Part shown: piece after piece, positions 10,233-20,674 of the stretch | How positions within the stretch are numbered: position 1 is the stretch's first letter | How the letters are laid out: each line of letters begins with the position of its first letter | NCBI RefSeq assembly: GCF_001638985.1 | Contig: NW_017265145.1 | Coordinates: 744,001 to 808,000 of the forward strand | Source of the DNA: Phycomyces blakesleeanus NRRL 1555(-) | Taxonomy: Eukaryota > Mucoromycota > Mucoromycetes > Mucorales > Phycomycetaceae | Length of the DNA stretch: 64,000 nucleotides | Reading direction: 5' to 3' | Notes under the pieces: generated by a model | Databases searched by the model: none | Told to the model about the DNA's origin: nothing | What the model saw: only the letters and a program-made list of their open reading frames with translations | Translations under genes and position numbers: made by a program

Positions 10233-11840
10233 AATGTGGTAGGATGGTGTACTGTTGAGGAAGAGGTTCTTAAAAAATTAAAAAGGGCCGTGATTACGTG
10301 CTTGTGGATACGCGCACGCTACAATTGTGGGTGACGTCGTACTCCGTTTTTGGGAAAATGGAGTTGCGCTGGGCGAAATGCATTGACAGATCCAACTAAT
10401 TGGGTGCACAACGCAAAGTATATAGAATTACATATTTATTCTTTTAAATTTATTAGCTTCATGTTTTTACATGAGAGCAATTGTAAAGGGTGTAAAGCGT
10501 AGGCTTTTTCTTTTACCGAGAAATATATTTATGAGATGGGCATTGAGCTTAAAAAGTTAAGTTAAGCGAGATAGAGATAGGGTGAGCATGTATATATCAC
10601 TGTTGGAAAAAAGAGTGGTGATTCCGATGGTGATTTTGGAAAAACCCCACCGGAATCACCATTTATTTTCCATAGTGAATATGTGTGGCTTCATAGTAAA
10701 GCCTTTTTTTTACAATACATACAGAGGTTTATGCAAAAAAAAAATATCATTCTAAAACAATCTATATTTTTCTTTGGTCTGGTAGTAATCGATGACTAAC
10801 ACCAACCTGCCTATTGGTAAGGTGGGATACGATAACTTGACTAGGGTGCATTGCCAATACCACTATGTATTGTTCTATTGACAACTTATTCAGCAAGCTA
10901 CATATTATATGTATCTATTTATATGCTTTATAAAATCAGTACATAATTCCCCCTGGAAATTGATTGTGAGTATGGAGAAAGGAACAAAAGGCATACTTAA
11001 GAATAGTATGCTTGTTACATTGTCAATAGTATAGGTTTAACTTCCTTTCTTTTCTTCTATTTATTTTTTTCAGTACTAACCATCAAATCAATGTTGCTTA
11101 ATTATAGAATTTTACATTTATGATGAACTGCTTCTGTGGAAATTCTGAGAGGGTAGACATTCTGTGAACTGCCTGGCTTTTTCAATACCACAATTCTTTT
11201 TGAGATTCACCTAGACTATTCAAATAACGCAAACAACTTAACAAATACAACCACTTTAATAAACGACATTTTCTAATTAAGCTATTATAAGTCTATGTGA
11301 GTGTCTTTTTATGCCGTTATAAAAATGATTGCATATTGCGAACTGATCCTATTACTTGATCATTAACTGGAATTACAAAGAGAAAAATTAATTGGAATAT
11401 CAAGGGGAGATATTAGTCATTTGTCGAGAATTATAGGCATAATACTAGACTCACATTTAATGGTTTAGCAGTTGACTTTTTGGAATTATTAATATCTGAT
11501 GATCAAGAAGTATATATATATATTAGATAAATAAATAAAGTAAAATAAAATAAAATAAAATCAAGCAAAACAGGCAAGGCCACTGTATGAGTTGTTTTTG
11601 CTTATGTATATATGTACAAGACGGGTCTAGGAGCTTAAGGATAATACAGTCAAGGAGTGCAGATTTTCTTTTAAAAAAAACCTAAATAGTTAATAAGCAA
11701 TATCAACAAATAATAATATATTCAAGGAAACACATTGGTCTAAGGCAATATTAATCACTTTTGCAAAATAAAACCATATTATTTGTAAGAAGTGTGATAT
11801 TTTATAAGGAAAAATTTTGTCTTGTTTTGGGAATCAAAAA
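10233..11840. other. Intergenic (1.6 kb)
   Basis: Holds the proteasome alpha promoter next to 10233, an imperfect hairpin at 10599-10677, and otherwise AT-rich sequence with short homopolymer runs (a TAAAA-type repeat near 11540-11560). No ORF with family resemblance. Confidence 0.5.
10599..10677. repeat. Imperfect inverted repeat / hairpin
   Basis: Arms TGGTGATTCCGATGG (10616-10630) and its complement CCACCGGAATCACCA (10647-10661) pair at 14 of 15 positions. Flanking CACTGTTGGAAAA and TTTTCCATAGTG extend the palindrome imperfectly. It could be a tiny hairpin element or a structured regulatory sequence. Confidence 0.6.
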
Positions 11841-13853
11841 TCAATATGAGGTTGGATCAGAAAGACAGGTACCAGCACCTGTCTCCAATATATCACTGGT
11901 TGATCTGTAGACTTTTAGACGTACAAAGGGTGTCTGTAATAATTCCATACCAGCGGAGAACTGAGACAATGCATGGTCGTCGATAGTCACTTCCTTTGTG
12001 CACTTTCTTTGATCAACCAAAGAAATCCTAGTCGAAAAATCCCAGTCTAATCATAACAGTAACATAATAGTTTTGGTACATTATATTATAAGCACCTGTA
12101 ATTATCTGACATATTACCAAGCTAGTATTACCTAGAAGAGATCCCGAATTTTCCTGATGACTTCCTGCTACCATATGAGCAGGATCCAAATGAGTTTTGG
12201 GACTTTTCCACAAACCGGTATTGTCCATATCAGGTCTCCTAGACAAATATCGAGCCAGAAACTGAGGTCCTTGAGCTTTTCTCAAAAAAGGATGAGAAAG
12301 AGCATCTTGAATTGAAATGCGCTCAAAGGGATCCTTGATCAAACAAAGACGAATGAAGTCTTGAAATGCTGTGCTGGTTTGATACTTGCATCCACTGCTT
12401 TCAAGAGTTGGAGGGGGCTCATTTATAATAGACGAGAATATCTACAGGTAATTAGTATTGATAAAGTATATATATATTTAATAGTATGGATTATAACTTA
12501 CCTTGAGTGGATCAAGGTGCCAACCGGAAGGACGCCCAGAAGCAAGTTCAATAGCTGTCATGCCAAGAGACCATATGTCAACCTTTGTATCATAAGCTCG
12601 ATTCATAAGAATCTCTGGGGCCATCCAGCAAGGTGTTCCAACAAATGATCTACGAGAAGCCTTTTTGGCCTCTGTAACCAAAAGAGATGGTGTTTGTTCT
12701 TGAGAAATAGATTTAAAGGAAATTGTGTCAGAGCAAGGTGATATTTGAAGATCGGGTATTGTCGTTGTATCCTGTTGATATCCAGGTAAAGATGAAAATG
12801 AAGGTCTTAATTGAAGACTGTCAATAGCTCTGCAAGGTGCCTGCAGGAAACTCTCGGACTCTGACGATACTCCATCAAAATCGAGTAATGCATCAGGGTT
12901 GACAAGACTATCACTGACTCCAAAGTCAGCTAATTTGACAATTCCTGTTGTGTGATCTATCAATAAGTTTGCAGACTTGAGGTCTCGATGGACGAGTCCA
13001 TTACTGTGGAGGTATTCGAGACCAAGAGCGGCCTGGTGAATTATGCTAATTGCCATGTTAGTACATGTCCTAAAAACATGATGTTTAGCTTACCATCCAA
13101 CAACGGTCTCTTCTAACCCATAATGATTGTTACGAGCCAATAGACTGTGACATGAGCCTACACAAAGGATAAAATTAGAAAGAGAGACAGGAGGAGAGAG
13201 AGAGATGAGCCAGTAATTATCAGTAATAGGAAGGAGAGAAGAGATAATTAATTATTGACTGGATATAGCAACTAAAATTCAAATGAATGTGTTTTTTTAT
13301 GTATATATATTCGTCTTCTCTCCTTACCAGCCGACATTATTGGCATCACAATGTGTAAAATCGAGCAGGATACAAAGCTCTGATGTACTGGGAGTATGTG
13401 TGGGTGACGACAGAGGGTCATAATTTGAATTTCTTTGCGTAGTCTCTCCAACCGAGAGGGCTCGCCATCTTCTAGCCGGTCAAATGATTCCAGAAGGATT
13501 GTCTTAACGGCAACGAGCGATCCTGTCGGCACATGTACGGCAGCGTACACCTTTGCCGTCGCGCCCGAGCCAATTTTTCTGACGAGATCATAGTCTGTAG
13601 ACGATGTTGAATAGCTAGATGGCTTATCGAGTGAGCGTTGCTGTCCTGGCCAGATAGATGCTGTCAATCGACTGACTTTGTCTGACAAAGATCGATGACG
13701 AGACAATGGTTTAATTTCTGCTGTAGGAGGAGACGCATCCGTGGAAGCCCTTTTGTGGCGCCTGTGGCGCATGGCTGAAGATAGCATGCGATTGATAGAA
13801 GTTTGGCGCCTGGGTAATTCTGGCTCGGAGTCTCGCTTTGAAAGAGTACTCAT
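11841..13853 (-). CDS. STE20-group protein kinase, OSR1/SPAK (Fray)-like, with long activation-segment insert
   Basis: Five exons (13328-13853, 13094-13157, 12502-13045, 12132-12441, 11841-12046) give 549 aa. A basic, Ser/Arg-rich N-terminus precedes the kinase domain, which starts at [20 protein letters not shown]. It has the catalytic VAVK lysine, [32 protein letters not shown] and [16 protein letters not shown]. The C-lobe end, [17 protein letters not shown], matches OSR1/SPAK/Fray. Between DFGVSDSL and [10 protein letters not shown] lies a Ser/Thr-rich insert of about 80 residues where OSR1 has about a dozen. The C-terminus ([20 protein letters not shown]...) does not look like the conserved CCT domain that reads RFxV motifs. 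The GTAAGC intron in the middle of helix D must end at the ATTAG after TACTAAC (acceptor 13046). The apparent ORF start MAISII is therefore intronic. Confidence 0.85.
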
Positions 13854-14226
13854 GATGTGAAAAGGGTAAAGAAAGAGAGAAGAAAGACTCTTCGATTTCT
13901 TTAAAAAAAATGGAGTCCAATATATCTTTTTTATTATTAATATTATTCTTGTTATTTTTAATTTTTAATTTATTTTTTTTGAAATCTACTGGCAAAATAA
14001 AAATTCAATTGCATTATGGTAGGCTCCAGGTACTGTATAAATTAAAGCTCAAGTACATTATAGATTATTCAATGGTTTAAGCTTTGGCTGATACAATAGC
14101 ATGATGGACACGTTATTTATGAAACATTTACTTGTTGCTTTCTATTAAGAGAGAGAAAAAAGGGGGAGGGGAGGGGAAGTGGTTGGTGGGGGTGCCAAGC
14201 AAAGGATAAGGAGAAAGATACATATC
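13854..14226. other. Intergenic, promoter side of the OSR1-like kinase
   Basis: Includes a G-rich run at 14158-14192 (gggggaggggagggg followed by ggtgggggtg), a possible quadruplex-forming tract, close to the 3' end of the FYVE gene. No ORF seen. Confidence 0.5.
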
Positions 14227-15086
14227 TCAGAATGTTGACCACTGCCAACCATCCAGAGCAGAATATGGAATTGGGTCAAATTTGCCTAAATTAAATTCAT
14301 ATGACACAGATCAACGATAGTCTAGAATAAAGACATAGGCCAATGATAAAGATGTGTTTTTCTTACCTAACGATAACAAGTATCCACCTTCAGTATCTGA
14401 CACCGGAGCAGGTAGAATGATATCTGTAAAAAGAAATAAGAAAAAAGCAAGAGAACTTATGTAAACAGCACAATACAGAGGAGATCATTAATAGCCTTGC
14501 TTACCATCCCGTCCAATTTCCATTATGCCTTCCATTGCTTGCGGTTCAAGTGTCATGATGCTACGATGCTTATCTCGTGTATTGGGTGCAATGTCTGCTT
14601 CGTCCGTACACCCCTTTTTGGTTCTGAGTATTTCCCAAAGGTAATATAATACGCACTTATCACATCCACGGCATAAAACCCCTTTAGAATTAAATAAAGC
14701 GTTTTTGTCCAACCGAATACTTTCTGAGCAGTGTCTATCACAAAATATCTTTCCACAATAACTACAATGGTGTCAATTTACAAGCACACCAAAAACATTA
14801 GAACAGCCTTTTTGACCACAAAGTGTAGTGCTAGAATACGGCTATAATTTATTATTATTATTGTTGTTGTTATTAGTAACTATTATGATTCTATGGTTTT
14901 TAAGCGTTCTTATACCTTCCAATGAGCTCTTGAAGGTAGATCTACAATATTTTGCGATTCTTGATTGACCACAGACCTCTCAGTAATCAAGGTTTCCCGC
15001 GTAGGTACTTCTGGTAGGCTAGAGTCTGCTTTTGATATAGTCAATTTCCTAGGCTGTTTGTGGCTCAAAAGATCGTAAATCTCCAT
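14227..15086 (-). pseudogene. FYVE zinc-finger protein interrupted by an in-frame TGA
   Basis: Four exons (14916-15086, 14505-14841, 14367-14423, 14227-14285) join in phase to 207 codons. The start is MEIYDLLSHKQPRKLTISK. A FYVE finger follows, with W before the first cysteine pair (HWKPYSSTTLCGQKGC), then SNVFGVLVN, then a TGA codon at 14773-14775. The same frame continues HHCSYCGKIFC, DRHCSESIRL and GVLCRGCDKC. All eight zinc-ligand cysteines are present. TGA sits where FYVE fingers carry the Arg of R-HHC, one C-to-T change from CGA. No intron with legal borders removes it. The C-terminus SALDGWQWSTF is typical of related fungal FYVE proteins. FYVE domains bind PI3P on endosomes. The locus could be a recent pseudogene, a read-through gene, an edited transcript or a sequencing error. 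Called a pseudogene with that caveat. Confidence 0.75.
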
Positions 15087-16151
15087 TAGTTTGTACTAAG
15101 AAGAACTGATATACTTTTTTGTTGCAAGTTTAATAAATACTTTGTTGGCAAAAGTATATATTTGAACTACCGCATCGGTAATTATGAAATGAAATCTTCA
15201 AGAAAAAATGAACAATCTGACCAGCTTTAGAATATCAATCGAGTATAATACTATTGCTGTTAGTATGCCTTGTAAGCCTCACCTATTTGCATGATATATC
15301 CATGAGACATCAATTTAATTTTGGCTATAATTTAGAAGAAACAAGACAAAAACAAATGAAGATTCAAGTAGTAATATGATGAAATCATATATGTAACAAA
15401 TAAAATAAAGACTTATTATTTATTTGTTGATAGTTTCTAAGAGGAGAAGACATGTTGTAGATATACCTGATGGGCTGTTTTCTTTTTGTCTTTGGTTTTA
15501 ATACGCGAATGACTAACGGTGATATTCTAATACTGGCAATATCCTTAGCCAATAGATATCACTAAATGGCATTTCATTTCTTCCTTTCTTTTTGATGACA
15601 GTAATCAGTCTGAGAGTAACTATTAAACCTGATATAGAATTTTATAATGTGCCCAACTTCATTCCAAAGTGATTGGTCTAGGATAATATTATAATAAAAA
15701 AAAAGATCCAGCTCATGCCTAGCAGATTTAGTTTTATGTATTCAATGTGTATTTATCTCATTTCTCACATGTCGTTTGAGCAAGCGTTTATTACAGTAAA
15801 CTCTTCCAAGATAAGATTGGAATAAAGAGCGTGGTAGGTCTATGTCCTCTACAAAATCATAAGCAAGGGGTTTGCTTGTATCGTATAATCTATATAATTT
15901 TTACTAAGAGTCTGGGGAAATAACTGAATCTTTAATACCCTTTATAATTAGTATTTCCTCAACAGTACAAAATCTTAACAAGCTCAACGACTATTCTAAT
16001 TCATTGTGGTCCATTAAATTTGGTTAACTTAGAGTTCAGTATAGCACAGTAAAGCATAACTGAGTAAATGTATTTAATTTATCTGAATGGTAACTGCAAC
16101 TAAGCTTTATTTCCGATAATATTGTCTATACAATAAAGAAAAAAAAAGAAA
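15087..16151. other. Intergenic (1.06 kb)
   Basis: AT-rich sequence upstream of the FYVE gene and downstream of the cystathionine beta-synthase stop. No ORF, repeat or RNA gene recognised. Confidence 0.5.
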
Positions 16152-18160
16152 CTATTTCTTGGCGTGTTTAACAAGGTAGGTCAAAAGATCCACCTTGGTA
16201 ACAACGTGCTTGACTCTAGATCCATTGGCAGACTTCTCAGTAACAATAGCGCTGGAGTTCTTCTCGAAGAAGCGGGTCAGTTTATCCAGGGGGGTATCGA
16301 CGGTGATTTCGTCGAACTTGCTGGTACCGAGGTTGAACCGGAACATGACCTCTGAAACAGGAGTAGAGGGCTTAGCGCGACCAGAGGCCATACGAGAGAG
16401 AATGTTGCCCATGGTAACAAGACCCTGGAGGCGACGATGAGGACCGGCAGCAACAGGCAGCTGATCAAAGGCATTCTTGTGCATAATTTCAATGGCTTCC
16501 TCGCAAGTGGTCTACGATAATTACAGAAATTATCAGTAACCTGATATTAAACACGCATTATTCCAGCTTACCTGGCCATCGACAGTCACAGCCTCACTCA
16601 AGTTAAGGCTGCTGACCTTGGCACCATCGTATTCTTCCTCTGCCTTCTTTTCGAAGCTTTGAGACTCAAATTTCTCATCAGTGAAGCCACGCTCTCTCAT
16701 CCAGTCATCGTTCAAGAACTTGGTCATATAGTTACGAACTGAGTCGGGTAAGATGACAACACAACGCTGTCCTTCCTTGAGCTGCTTGGCGGCTTGGACG
16801 GCAGCATACATAGCAGTACCAGAAGAGCCGCCACAAAGGATACCTTCATCACGGATAAGGCGTCTGGACATCAAGAACGAGGGCTTATCTTCAGACTTGA
16901 CCCACTCATCAACCAAGGGACGCTTCAGGACATCAGGGATGAAATCATATCCGATACCTTCAACTTGGTAAGAACCACCCTCGACATTGAGAGACTCGGG
17001 GAGGGCCAGGATAGAGCCAATGGGATCAACACCAACAATCTAAATGGCCATTTACATTTAATACAGTTATGGAGACAAACACACATACGCACACCGCCAG
17101 TAATTTTCGTTTAGGAAGTGAAGCTTTACCTTGATGTTGGGGCATCTCTCCTTGAGCTTCTTTGCAATACCAGTGATAGTTCCACCAGTACCTGCACCAG
17201 CGACAAGCATATCAATCTTACCGTCGCAAGAATCAAGAATCTCCTCTGCAGTGGTATCGTAGTGAGCAACAGGATTGTAAGGGTTGTTATACTGATCAAG
17301 AATGACAGCATGAGGAATCTCATCTCTCAACTTTTTGGCAACGCCAATGTGAGATTCGGGAGCATCCCAAGCAGCTAAAGAAAAATATCGATACGAGTTA
17401 GTCTTTGTTTTTTTTTATAGACAAGCAAAAAAAAAACTCTGAGATTCGAAATCTTCCACCACTAATTCAAAAAATTATATTGTTTTACCTTCAGTGGGAG
17501 TACGAATAATTTCGGCACCCAGGGCCTTGAGCACGTCAACCTTTTCCTGAGACATCTTCTCGGGCAAAGTAATGATAACACGGTAACCCTTGACAGCAGC
17601 AGCAAGAGCAAGTCCGATACCTTTATAGTATTATTATTTCAGTAAAAAATAAAAGAGGGTTATAATCAGTATTCACAATCACTTTGGAGGCTTGGATTTG
17701 GTCTTATTTACTATTGCTTAATTCACAAAGTAAAAAAAAAAATCTTACCAGTGTTACCAGAAGTGGGCTCGATAATTGTGCTTACACCAGGAGTAATCCA
17801 GCCAGACTTCTCAGCCTCTTCAATCATACGCTTAGCAATACGATCCTTGACAGAACCACCAGCATTGAAGTACTCGCACTTGGCAACTATTGTAATGACA
17901 TTAATAAGATGTATATTTCACATGCCCTTGCTTAATTTCGTAAAGAGAAAAGATCACTTACGCAATTCACACTTGAGGCCTTCATCCTTGGCAATCTTGT
18001 TGATACGGACAAGGGGAGTACGGCCAATGTTATCCAAGATAGTGTCACAGATCTTGGGGGCAGGACCACTAGAGATGCAATTAGCATTTTTTCAATTAAC
18101 TTTAGGTGATTCTTACAGCTTGATGTGGTTGTGCATTTCGTAACTGATCTCAGAAGCCAT
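16152..18160 (-). CDS. CYS4: Cystathionine beta-synthase, heme-less fungal form
   Basis: Seven exons: 18117-18160, 17962-18068, 17749-17886, 17489-17620, 17130-17374, 16572-17039, 16152-16511. Total 497 aa (yeast Cys4 is ~507). The PLP core shows [31 protein letters not shown] (PLP lysine), [26 protein letters not shown] and [14 protein letters not shown]. Two C-terminal CBS repeats follow ([20 protein letters not shown] and [20 protein letters not shown]). The enzyme condenses serine and homocysteine to cystathionine in transsulfuration. The N-terminus before GPAPK is only ~16 residues and lacks the heme-binding segment of animal CBS. This fits the fungal form, whose regulation by S-adenosylmethionine via the CBS repeats is variable. 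All exon phases agree. Confidence 0.96.
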
Positions 18161-18910
18161 GTTGGTTATACAAAGGTAAGAAGGCGTGAGAAAATAAATA
18201 AAAACTAAAAGAACTTTTATGAAGAAAAAAAAAGCTCGAGAAAAAATATTCAATCTCAGATTTGAATCATCAACATTAACTTTTTTTTTGAAACAAGTGA
18301 ACATCAGCCAAGGGGAGAAAAAGACTTTTATTATTATTATTATTATTGTTATTTAAAATTGATGGTTTAAATATATATAGTATAATACAAATTTAATATA
18401 TTAATATTAGGCAATTACTTCCTTGCTATAGTGGTAAAGTCTAAGTTATTAAGGTCGTTTATAAAGCGGAAAGAAAAAACTTATGTGAATAAGGGTATCT
18501 GTTTTTTTTTTGTAATATTTACTAAAATATGTTTCAAATAATATGAAAGAAAACAAGAAATGATATATTATGATATTCACTGATAGAAGTACAAATAACA
18601 GCTATGAGCTCTTAATGTACCAGCCTTCAGTTGTATAATTTTATCTAAAGTATAGGACACAAGCAAAATATATTACACTTGTAAGGATAAACTTTCCCTT
18701 GTAACTTTAGTTTGGGTTAGGTGTAATTCGTTTTATGCATTCTTGTCTTTTACTTTAGTATGATAAAAATTAATAAGACACTGTAATGATACAAGAAGTT
18801 TTTTTTTTTTTTTCATTTCATATCAACTCTAAACAGCACTTGTTATACGTATACACACACATATATATACATATGATATAAAGAGTGAATATATTTGTAT
18901 TAAAATTAGT
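18161..18910. other. Intergenic (0.75 kb)
   Basis: AT-rich spacer between CYS4 (promoter side) and SAM50 (3' side), with an ATT microsatellite at 18330-18350 and a poly-T run near 18800. No gene seen. Confidence 0.5.
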
Positions 18911-20674
18911 CTACAAAAAGTTAACACCGAGACCAAACTGAAGACCAGGTACAGGCAAGTCAGTTGAAGTGAACTTCAAGGGTACACAGAAGTTGACCTC
19001 TACTCTAGCTACGTCGTGATGGAAGATCAAACCGAAGCCTGCTGCTGTTCGAGGTTCCTTGACAAGTTCTTGAACAGTATCAGCCAAGGGAACATCTGTG
19101 AATACATACAAAATTAGCTCTTGGTATTATTTACAGTTCTTACGCCTTACTCTTGTTCCATTCGATTATGCTACCAGCATTCACAAATGCATGACCCTTT
19201 ACTGGCAGATGAGACAGTCCGGGAAGAGAGCTGACCAAGCTAAGTCCAGCAGCCCAAAATAGGTTACCACCCAAGGCATCGTCTAATGAATTATATAAAT
19301 ATACATTTTGATTTTTCAATATGTCTATTTACGAAAACTTACTACCATCTCTAGGACCAATACCACCAGCCTTGAATCCTCTAACAGATAAGGGCCCACC
19401 GAGGTAGAAGCGATCAGATACATTGACACTATAATCGTTGTCTACGGTGGCAAGTAAACCAGCCTTCAAACCGGTGCTCAAGATCAAACGACCGTTCTCT
19501 CTAGGTTGCAATTCATTGCCCACCAAACTTTTGTGATACTGGGCAGACATCTCCTGCTTGACATAGTGGACCTCGCCCTGGGTGCCTGTACCAGCTACCT
19601 CCTGGAACATACCAACATAGTGACCAGTGGTAGGCAAACTAAGACTGTCACGGGTGTCACGGACAAAGGAGTGGGATACAAATGTCTTTTGATTCTTGCT
19701 CGAATGGGCACGAACGCTATAGTTTGATAAGTAATTATGATAGTTCTTCAATTGACAGAACTTACGTTCCTGATGCCTTGGGATGTGCAGTAATGTCTCT
19801 GTCAGACATTCCAATTGTAACCTGATGGCTACCGTAGCTTGAAATACCCTAATATAACTAATTCAATCCACACGCTCTGCTCCCATATCTCGGATTTATA
19901 TATGCATATGCATATATATGCGCTTTTCTTTGAAGTTTACCTTAAACCTAATACCAGCCGATTTCTCATTTTCATCATAAAGATTGATGAAAGAGTAATC
20001 CTTGATCGATCCACTCACAAAGGCTTCAAGCTTAGAATAAGGTGAAGCATTGAGAGGGGTACTGATAGAAGCCTAAATTCTTAATCAGATACATATCATT
20101 CGACAGTCTTGTGTTAATCATCCACAATATATTACCTCAACCTTGGCCTTGGTACGCTGGCCAAAAGAGAAGCTCAAGTTGGCACTCTCTGCACCACCAA
20201 ATATGTTACGCACAGCCACTGATCCAGCCTAATACACAACATAGACCTTAATATTGGGCTGCCCATAATCTTGCCAATAAAACACAATTTACCGTGTAGG
20301 CTTCATAGTCTCCCACAGCGATCGATGTTTTGTACAGTCCCTTGGGCTTCTCTTTCAGATCGATCATCACATCAACGGTATCAGAAACAGTTGGGTTTGT
20401 GTTCAGATAAACTTTGATTTCGTCAAAGATATCGAGATTATCGAGCTTGCTCGCAACTTGCTGCACATTCTTGAGGACCTCGGAGGTGTTCCCGGCTTTA
20501 AAGAGCCCAGAAGTAACACTGTTGAGGAATGACGAACGTGTAGCTGACACGCCAAGGATCCGGAGAGCATTGACATGAAGAGGTGCTTCGGGATTAAGGG
20601 TCTTATAAAAAGGAATAAGAACGCGTCATGAATCACGGAGAACGAAGTAAATGATTTACCGTTGTAGTAGCCAT
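18911..20674 (-). CDS. SAM50: Sorting and assembly machinery component Sam50 (mitochondrial outer-membrane beta-barrel)
   Basis: Eight exons: 20660-20674, 20293-20601, 20136-20228, 19941-20072, 19766-19848, 19343-19716, 19151-19282, 18911-19095. Total 440 aa. The N-terminal part is a single POTRA-like segment (VNALRILGVSATRSSFLNS, LDIFDEIKVYL, VDVMIDLKEKP). The Omp85 beta-barrel follows (VAVRNIFGGAESANLSFSFG, FVSHSFVRDTRDSLSLPT, FYLGGPLSVRGFKAGGIGPR) and ends in PGLQFGLGVNFL. FYLGGPLSVRGF carries the loop-6 VRGF motif that identifies Omp85 insertases. Sam50 inserts beta-barrel precursors (porin, Tom40) into the outer membrane and contacts MICOS. The first coding exon is only 15 nt (MATTT). 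Confidence 0.95.

Noticed and set aside
13046..13093. Apparent start [12 protein letters not shown] of the OSR1-like kinase second exon
   Set aside because: The stretch before [10 protein letters not shown] is a 48-nt intron with TACTAAC branch point; splicing gives ETVVGCIIHQ.
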